A stretch of DNA of 64,000 nt. Origin: Sequoia sempervirens (Eukaryota > Streptophyta > Pinopsida > Cupressales > Cupressaceae). A model generated the notes under the pieces. The model was not told the DNA's origin. It did no database searches and was given only the letters and a program-made list of their open reading frames with translations. The stretch covers positions 37,265,733 through 37,329,732 of the forward strand of contig VDFB02000003.1 in the NCBI GenBank assembly GCA_007258455.2, written 5' to 3'. The translations under genes and the position numbers were made by a program. Positions 58,859 to 64,000 of the stretch are shown here, one piece after another; positions within the stretch are counted from its first letter, which is position 1; every line of letters begins with the position of its first letter.

Positions 58859-60059
58859 GTTTCTAATTCAAAATTATGGAAGATGCATGCTTCACATTGT
58901 TTGCAGGGGGGATACTCATGTGAACTAGTGCAATTATCTGGATGTTTTGAAGTATTGTACAGCTATTAGTGGGGATTTTGATTGTAAATTGCACAATATT
59001 GCAGCAAAATAAGGATTTTATTTGGAAATTGTTTTTCATATGTGCATTGGCATAGGATCTTCTAAGCTAAAAATGGAAATGCTGCCCCTCTTTGATATAC
59101 AACATCAATCAGGTCTTAAACATCTTTTCTATAGAATACTTCCGCATTGAGGGTATGCTGACAAGGGTGGGACAACAGTAGAATACTGTCTTCTGGTGGC
59201 TCGCCCATATCATAGGTACTAGAAGATGTCTCTAACCGTTAATCATATTTATAATTACAGACTCAAGATACCTTACATAACAGGGTAAAATATATAGGAG
59301 TTGTGCTTATAGGTGTAATACCTTGTGCCAGATTAACCATTAACCTAACACATTACCAAACCAAGACTACTGAAGCAATTGTGCTCAATGATAAAAGATA
59401 GGTATAAGCCTAGCCTGGAAAAGGTACTATGTAAAACAAGGTATGTACTATTCCACTAACTTTGTGCTCGTGTAACTGTCATCATATCACTCATACAACC
59501 ATATTGTCCACAATTATCGGCTACTTAATGTATTACCCTCTGCTATAACTTGTTGTGGCTTATGACTTACAATAGTAAAAAATTCCAACATGTTATTAGC
59601 TAGTTTGGTTATCAAAATCCACATGTATAGAAATCAAAGTTTTACAAGTTCATGAAAATGGTCCATGGTAAAGTGTGCTATGTCATAGGTCAAATAATAT
59701 AACTAGTTATTGGAAAATATAGCACAAAGATATCGTGGAAACTCCACACCTACATTTACACCTGCATCTACACCTTACTGTCACCCAAATCTACACAACA
59801 AAGAAAAAATGGAAGGATGGAGGGAATAAAGGAACACAAAATCTAACAAATATGCTCTTGTTGGGCACCTGTTCAATACCACACACCACACATCTGCCTA
59901 AAGGACACTCAAGTCCTTATGAAAGAAGATAACCACAACAAGAGAAATTTGAGGGAAGTGGTTGAAATTAAAAACATTGGCTTAACTTCATTTAGGAGGA
60001 CAGATTGAGTTTGAGCTTAAACTAGTAACCTATATTAAACTATCTCAATACACTGTTTT
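58859..60059. other. probable intron of the AAA+ gene, no coding seen
   Basis: AT-rich sequence with no recognised motif. The (CAT/CACCTG)-like stretch near 59745-59775 gives a short His/Leu repeat frame that is low complexity. The downstream exons of the AAA+ gene are presumably beyond the window. Confidence 0.4.
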
Positions 60060-60308
60060 TGTTGGGAAGGTGTTTTACACCTTGCATAAATAATATTTAT
60101 CTATGGAGTTACTAGGGCATGGTGTGGGGAGGGAACTTTTTTATTTGTTTTACCAAGTTGGTAATTTGTAACTGTGTAAAAATGATTAGTAAGGGCATGC
60201 CACTTGGATAGGGCAATCTCAAGATACTAAGCATGTTGTGTGGAGTAAGAATAGGGTGGTTAAATTGGCAAATATTGACTTCGGACACCTCCTTCATATT
60301 AGGCAAGA
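60060..60308 (+). repeat. COP-3 left LTR-like copy
   Basis: Starts TGTTGGGAAGGTGTTTTACACC. About 80-85% alike to 61869-62108 through landmarks GCATAAATAATATT, AAGTTGGTAATTTGTAACT, CCACTTGGATAGGG and GGGTGGTTAAATTG. At its right edge it passes directly into a gag zinc knuckle, with no primer binding site in between. Confidence 0.7.
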
Positions 60309-61800
60309 TGTGGAGGATGCAAAAGGCACATTGAGGACTGCAAGGAGAAGAAGGGAAAGGAGTTTGATGAAGAGTTTGACTGAAGGGCCTCAATGAAGAC
60401 ATTGGTGATGTGTTTGTTGCAGCCCTTGCTACACATGCACTTGAGGATGCATGTTTAATTGACTTTTGAGCTTCCTACCACGACTCCCTAGAAGAAGTGC
60501 TTTTTGTATTATAAGGTTTGTGATGGTAGGAAGGTGTACGTGGGAGATAACTAATCTCTCAAGATCATTGGCCGGAAGAGTCGTGCTTGTGCTTGGAGAT
60601 GTAAGGACCAAATTCCTTTCCAATGTTTTGCACATTCTAGGTTTGGCAGTGAACCTACTTTCTATAAGTAAAAGTGTTCAATTTTGATTGGTAAGATCAA
60701 GAAGTACAAGGCAAGGTTAGTGGCTATGGTCTAAAGTAGTCCCTATAGTTGTATCAAAAGCTTGATTGATATGTGTTGAAGTTGGGTTTTGTTAGAGCTA
60801 AGTTGGATCATTGTTTATGCTTCAAACATGATGGTGATCAGTTTATTGTTATTTCATTTTATGTTGATGACATGTTTTTGTAGTAATAGTAAGTTATGAT
60901 TAGGGATCTTAAAACTCAGCTTTCTATTCAATTCGATATGAAGTACTTGAGGGCATCTAAGCTTATTTTATGGATGGAGATCATGAGGGATGAAGCTAAC
61001 AAATTGTTTTGGGCAAGTCAGAGGAAGTATGTGAACTTTGTTTTGTAGTGATTTAAGATGCATGATTGTAAACCAATGACCATTCCTATTTGTATGAGAA
61101 GAAAATTTTCTGTTGATCAATGCCCTTTGACACTAGGTGAGATGGAGAACATGAGCCTTGTCCCCTATGCAAGTGTATTTGGTACATTGATGTATGCTAT
61201 GGTTTGCACCAGACTAGACATCGTTGACATAGTGAGAGTTCTAGGCAGGGATATGTCTAATCAAGCATTGGAATGTTGTGAAAAGAGTCTTAAAATATCT
61301 TAATGGCATTTTAGAGTATTCTAGTTGCTACCAAGGATGACAAACTTTGAGTAGGACAATGCATATATTTGGATTCGTGGATCTTACTTGGGCTAGAGTG
61401 TGGATTAGATGGTCTATGAGTTGATTTTTGTTTACCATATTTGATGATAGATGAGCAAAAAGATAGGTTATGGTTGCTTTTTTGACAATTAAGGTAGAGT
61501 ACATAGTTTCTTCTCATGCTTGCAAGGAGATAGTTTGTGTTGGAGATTGTCTTTGGATATTGAGTTAAAGCTGGATACATTGTTGTTTAAGTGTGATAGA
61601 CACAGTGCCATCTACTTGGTAAAGAACCCCACTATTAAGGTGTGGACAAAGCACATTGATGTGGAATATCACTTTGTTCTTCATATGGTGGAAGACGAGG
61701 GTTGTGGTTGAGAAGGTGGACATTTCTCTAGTTGTTGTTGATGCATTCATGAACCTTGTGATCATAGAGAAGTTCAGATGGTGCTTGTAAACTATAGGGG
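60309..61800 (+). pseudogene. COP-3 copia remnant: gag knuckle, protease linker, RT, RNase H
   Basis: Plus-strand copia pieces in normal order but with large gaps. A CCHC knuckle (CGGCKRHIEDCKEKKGKE, 60309-60365) is followed by the region after protease (FLSNVLHILGLAVNLLSIS, 60610-60680), a short RT lead (KKYKARLVAMV, near 60693-60730), and the catalytic FYVDDM box (60857-60874). The late RT (LSIQFDMKYLRASKLILWME, 60921-60982; YASVFGTLMYAMVCTRLDIV, near 61171-61230) and the RNase H tail (VWTKHIDVEYHFVLHMVED, 61640-61697) come last. Most of protease, all of integrase and half of RT are missing. Many stops are present. It is bounded by the two LTR-like copies. Confidence 0.85.
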
Positions 61801-61868
61801 TTAGCTTGTAGCTTGTAATTGCATTGATTTAACAACCCCTTATGCAATGCATACAAGAAGTGGTAGAT

Positions 61869-62108
61869 TGTTGGGAAGGTGTTGTACACCTTGCATAAAT
61901 AATATTATTCTAGTGGGTTACGTAGGCATTAGGGGAGAACAATTTTAGTTGTTCTAACAAGTTGGTAATTTGTAACTATGTAAAAATGACTCCTAAGGGT
62001 TTCCCACTTGGATAGGGAAATCTTGGGATATGAGGCATGTTATGTGGAGTGAGAGTAGGGTGGTTAAATTGATTAATTTTGACTTTAGATGCCCCCTTCA
62101 TATTGGGC
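61869..62108 (+). repeat. COP-3 right LTR-like copy
   Basis: Starts TGTTGGGAAGGTGTTGTACACC, after a purine-rich AAGAAGTGGTAGAT that may be an eroded polypurine tract. Compare the left copy at 60060. It ends by running into a second RT fragment. Confidence 0.7.
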
Positions 62109-62290
62109 AAGTTGTTGATGACATGATTTTTTAGTAATATTTAGTTCTGATTAGGGCTCTCAAAACTCAACTTTCTATTCAATTTGATATGAAGCAGTTG
62201 AGGGCAACTAAGCTTATTTTAGGGATGGAGATCAAGAGGGATAAAGCTAACAAATTATCTTGGGCAAGTCAAAGGATCTATGTTTGAAGA
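62109..62290 (+). pseudogene. second copia RT fragment after the right LTR-like copy
   Basis: Reads VDDM at its start and then LKTQLSIQFDMKQLRATKL and ILGMEIKRDKANKLSWASQR. This repeats the COP-3 RT segment of 60863-61030 at about 85% identity. It starts in the middle of the YVDD box, directly at the end of the LTR-like sequence, which points to a rearrangement, not a normal element. Confidence 0.85.
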
Positions 62291-62860
62291 GGTTGTTGGG
62301 ATGTGTAAGCAACAACTTTATCACAACTTGAAATAGGCTATAAAAGGGCTTTGGGACTTGTGTTATCCCATGGAAATAGTTGTGAGGTGTCATTATAGCC
62401 CATGGTTTTGGAAATCACTAGGGGTTTTCAGGTTTGTCTCTAGCCTATATATACAAATTTTAGGTGAGTGGTTTGGGCATTTTGAGTCATCATGATTTTG
62501 GAGCATAGCAGGTTGAAGGTTGAAGATAAGTGGATTCTTCAAGTGTTAGAAGATTGCTTTTGTAGAGTCATGTTGTTGGTTTGTCTCTTGATAATTGAAA
62601 CTTGAATATCTTTTATGGGGAGTTAATCTTTGAAGTGTGTTGAAATTATGTTGTTGCTAAGAATATGTTGAGAGACCCATAGTAACGAGACTCAGACTCG
62701 GCTAGGGTGACTCGACTCGGGACTCGGCGTAGACTTGGCAAAATGAAGAAATCCTAGAAATTTAGAGATTTTTAAGGATTTAAAAGTTGTTTCAAGCACC
62801 CTTTATTGAATAAATCTTAAAGACACAATAACATCATTAAATAGAAGCAAATTTGATCAC
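62291..62860 (+). other. possible further copia LTR, followed by CGACTC-rich stretch
   Basis: TGTTGGGATGTGTAAGCAAC (62292) looks like an LTR start and CTATATATACAAA near 62448 like its TATA box. Near 62690-62745 there is a run of GACTCGG/GACTCGACTC motifs like the sub-terminal repeats of hAT elements. Neither end is defined. Confidence 0.35.
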
Positions 62861-63520
62861 ATACACAAGTATACATCGATCACATAAGTATAAAGTATGC
62901 AAATTGTAGCTAAGCTGCTGAAGAAAATAACACACTTAGATATATAAATATAGTCAAATGTATACAAAACTCATGGAATATGAAATCCATGACATCAAAT
63001 GTTCCAAACAAATATGAAATATCAAAACAATAACTACAAGTCTATGGCTCAAAGGAGTCTGCATCCTTCCTACGAAGGCATCTAAGGTCGGTCCTAGATG
63101 ATGTAGCAACTGCAGCCATAGTCTTTGCTTGTGACTCCATGCCACCCTCACCAGCATTACTTGTGGATGTGTTTGCTTGTGCTTTAGCCTCCTCCTTTGC
63201 CATGGCTATAGCCTCAACTTCTCTATCTGCCAGGCCAACCCAATCAAGGTCCTCGTCACTAACACAAGTATACATCAATCATATAAGTATAAACACAAAT
63301 TGTAGTTGAGCTGCTCAAGGAAATAGCACACTTAGATATATAGTCAAAAACTCAAATGTATACAAAACTCATCGAATATGAAATCCATGACATCAAATGT
63401 TCCAAACAAATATGAAATATCAAAAGATTCAAAACAATAACTAGAAGTCTATGGCTCAAAGGATCTTGCATCCTTCCTATGAATGTGTCTAGGATAGGTC
63501 CTGGATGATGCAACAACCAT
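62861..63520 (-). repeat. tandem duplication of about 400 bp containing a hAT-like tail
   Basis: The stretch 62861-63115 recurs at 63259-63520 with the landmarks ACACAAGTATACATC, AATTGTAG, ATACAAAACTCAT, GAATATGAAATCCATGACA and GTCTATGGCTCAAAGGA. Copies are about 88-90% alike. The spacing of about 397 bases includes the coding tail at 63042-63278 only once in open form. Confidence 0.85.
63042..63278 (-). pseudogene. acidic/Ala-rich tail resembling the C-terminus of a hAT transposase
   Basis: Minus-strand frame with DEDLDWVGLADREVEAIAMA, then a Glu/Ala/Gln-rich and Ser/Thr-rich tail, ending FEP. Plant hAT transposases often end in an acidic linker like this after the dimerisation motif. No dimerisation motif is visible upstream because the second duplicate copy starts there, so assignment rests on composition only. 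Confidence 0.4.
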
Positions 63521-63544
63521 AATCTCAAGTATCAAGGCAATTTC

Positions 63545-63925
63545 CCTAATGGGGTTGAGGGGCAGTACCGTTTGTGGGGGTCTAGGTTATGTGCCTCTAG
63601 TGGGGTTGAGGGGCAGCGCCCCTCGTGGGGGTCTGGGTGCAGCACCCCTAGTGGGGTCAAGGGGCAACCACCAGTGGGGTCAAGGGGCAATGCCCATTGC
63701 GAGGGTTTGGGGGCAGCGCCCCCATTGGGGTCAAGGGGCAATGCCCCTTGTGGGGGTTTGGGGGTAGTGCCCAATGGGTCAAGGGGCAGCGTCCACTGCG
63801 AGGTTCAAGGGGCAACGCCCCTTGTGGGGGTCTGGGGGTAGTGCCCCCAGCGAGGTCGAGGGGTAGCGCCTTGGGCGTGCTCCTTGTCGCGATACATGGC
63901 GGGGTCGAGGGGCAGAGCCCCCGCC
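63545..63925. repeat. GC-rich array of short palindromes
   Basis: About 380 bases of imperfect units of roughly 25-30 bp with the pattern GGGGT(C/T)(A/G)AGGGGC-(AAC or AGC)-GCCCC or GGGGGTYTGGGGGCAGCGCCCCC. At least eight perfect or near-perfect palindromes are present (for example AGGGGCAGCGCCCCT at 63609-63623). G runs on the plus strand could also form G-quadruplexes. Frames are open on both strands only because stop codons are rare at this GC content; the Gly/Leu/Pro repeat frames are not taken as genes. Confidence 0.9.
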
Positions 63926-64000
63926 ACCAAGCCCAAATTAAGACCTCCAAAACTATACAAACCTTCATGGTGTACATCATTTTGCATTCACAATAAGTAA

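Noticed and set aside
63532..63996. Overlapping open frames on both strands with Gly/Pro/Leu repeats (for example PLDPxGG-type repeats)
   Set aside because: They follow from GC-rich tandem repeats with few stop codons. No start context, no domain, and all frames are open to a similar extent.

Overview
This is a window of plant nuclear DNA, most likely from a gymnosperm such as a conifer, though the sequence cannot prove the species. The signs are an AT-rich background, GT-AG spliced genes with very long introns, and old, eroded Ty1/copia, Ty3/gypsy, plant L1-type LINE and hAT elements that fill most of the space. No bacterial-type operons, CRISPR arrays, rRNA or clear tRNA genes were seen.

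There is one recognisable host gene, on the + strand and spread over at least 35 kb. A non-coding first exon (about 23330-23482) is joined to coding exons at 32628-32926, 33733-33854, 57948-58042 and 58273-58371, with a weaker candidate at 58795-58858. Phases and GT-AG borders agree throughout. The product is the N-terminal part of a plant AAA+ ATPase (the relatives of Arabidopsis At4g02480, At1g50140 and At1g64110, named from memory). The canonical AAA core lies beyond the window or beyond the readable exons.

Intron 3 of this gene (33855-57947, 24.1 kb) holds a four-element nest. A minus-strand hAT element (hAT-1, 38357-57350) carries a copia-type LTR element (COP-2, 40436-45426) in its transposase exon and a second, plus-strand hAT element (hAT-2, 46502-56719, perfect 8-bp target duplication) near its 5' end. 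hAT-2 itself contains a 5'-truncated LINE (LINE-B, 47466-53301, minus strand) flanked by a 346-bp direct duplication, far longer than a normal LINE target-site duplication.

Left of the host gene (1-23.2 kb) the order is: a minus-strand copia remnant (COP-1) with part of its 3' LTR; a CAT-rich tract; a small intact 172-codon ORF with its own TATA box and poly(A) signal (6084-6602); a tandemly duplicated SINE-like unit; a minus-strand Ty3/gypsy remnant (GYP-1) whose readable order is protease, RNase H-like, linker, RT; an LTR-like block; four identical 127-bp repeats; and a decayed plus-strand LINE (LINE-A) directly after them.

Right of the last exon (58.9-64 kb) are a rearranged copia remnant (COP-3), a duplicated hAT-type C-terminal tail, and a striking GC-rich array of short palindromes (63545-63925).

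I found no set of genes that looks like a new multi-gene system. The most unusual items are the 346-bp duplication around LINE-B, an extra coding-like tract in LINE-B downstream of ORF2, the gypsy domain order, the GC-rich palindrome array, the identical 127-bp repeats beside a decayed LINE, and the unassigned 172-aa ORF.
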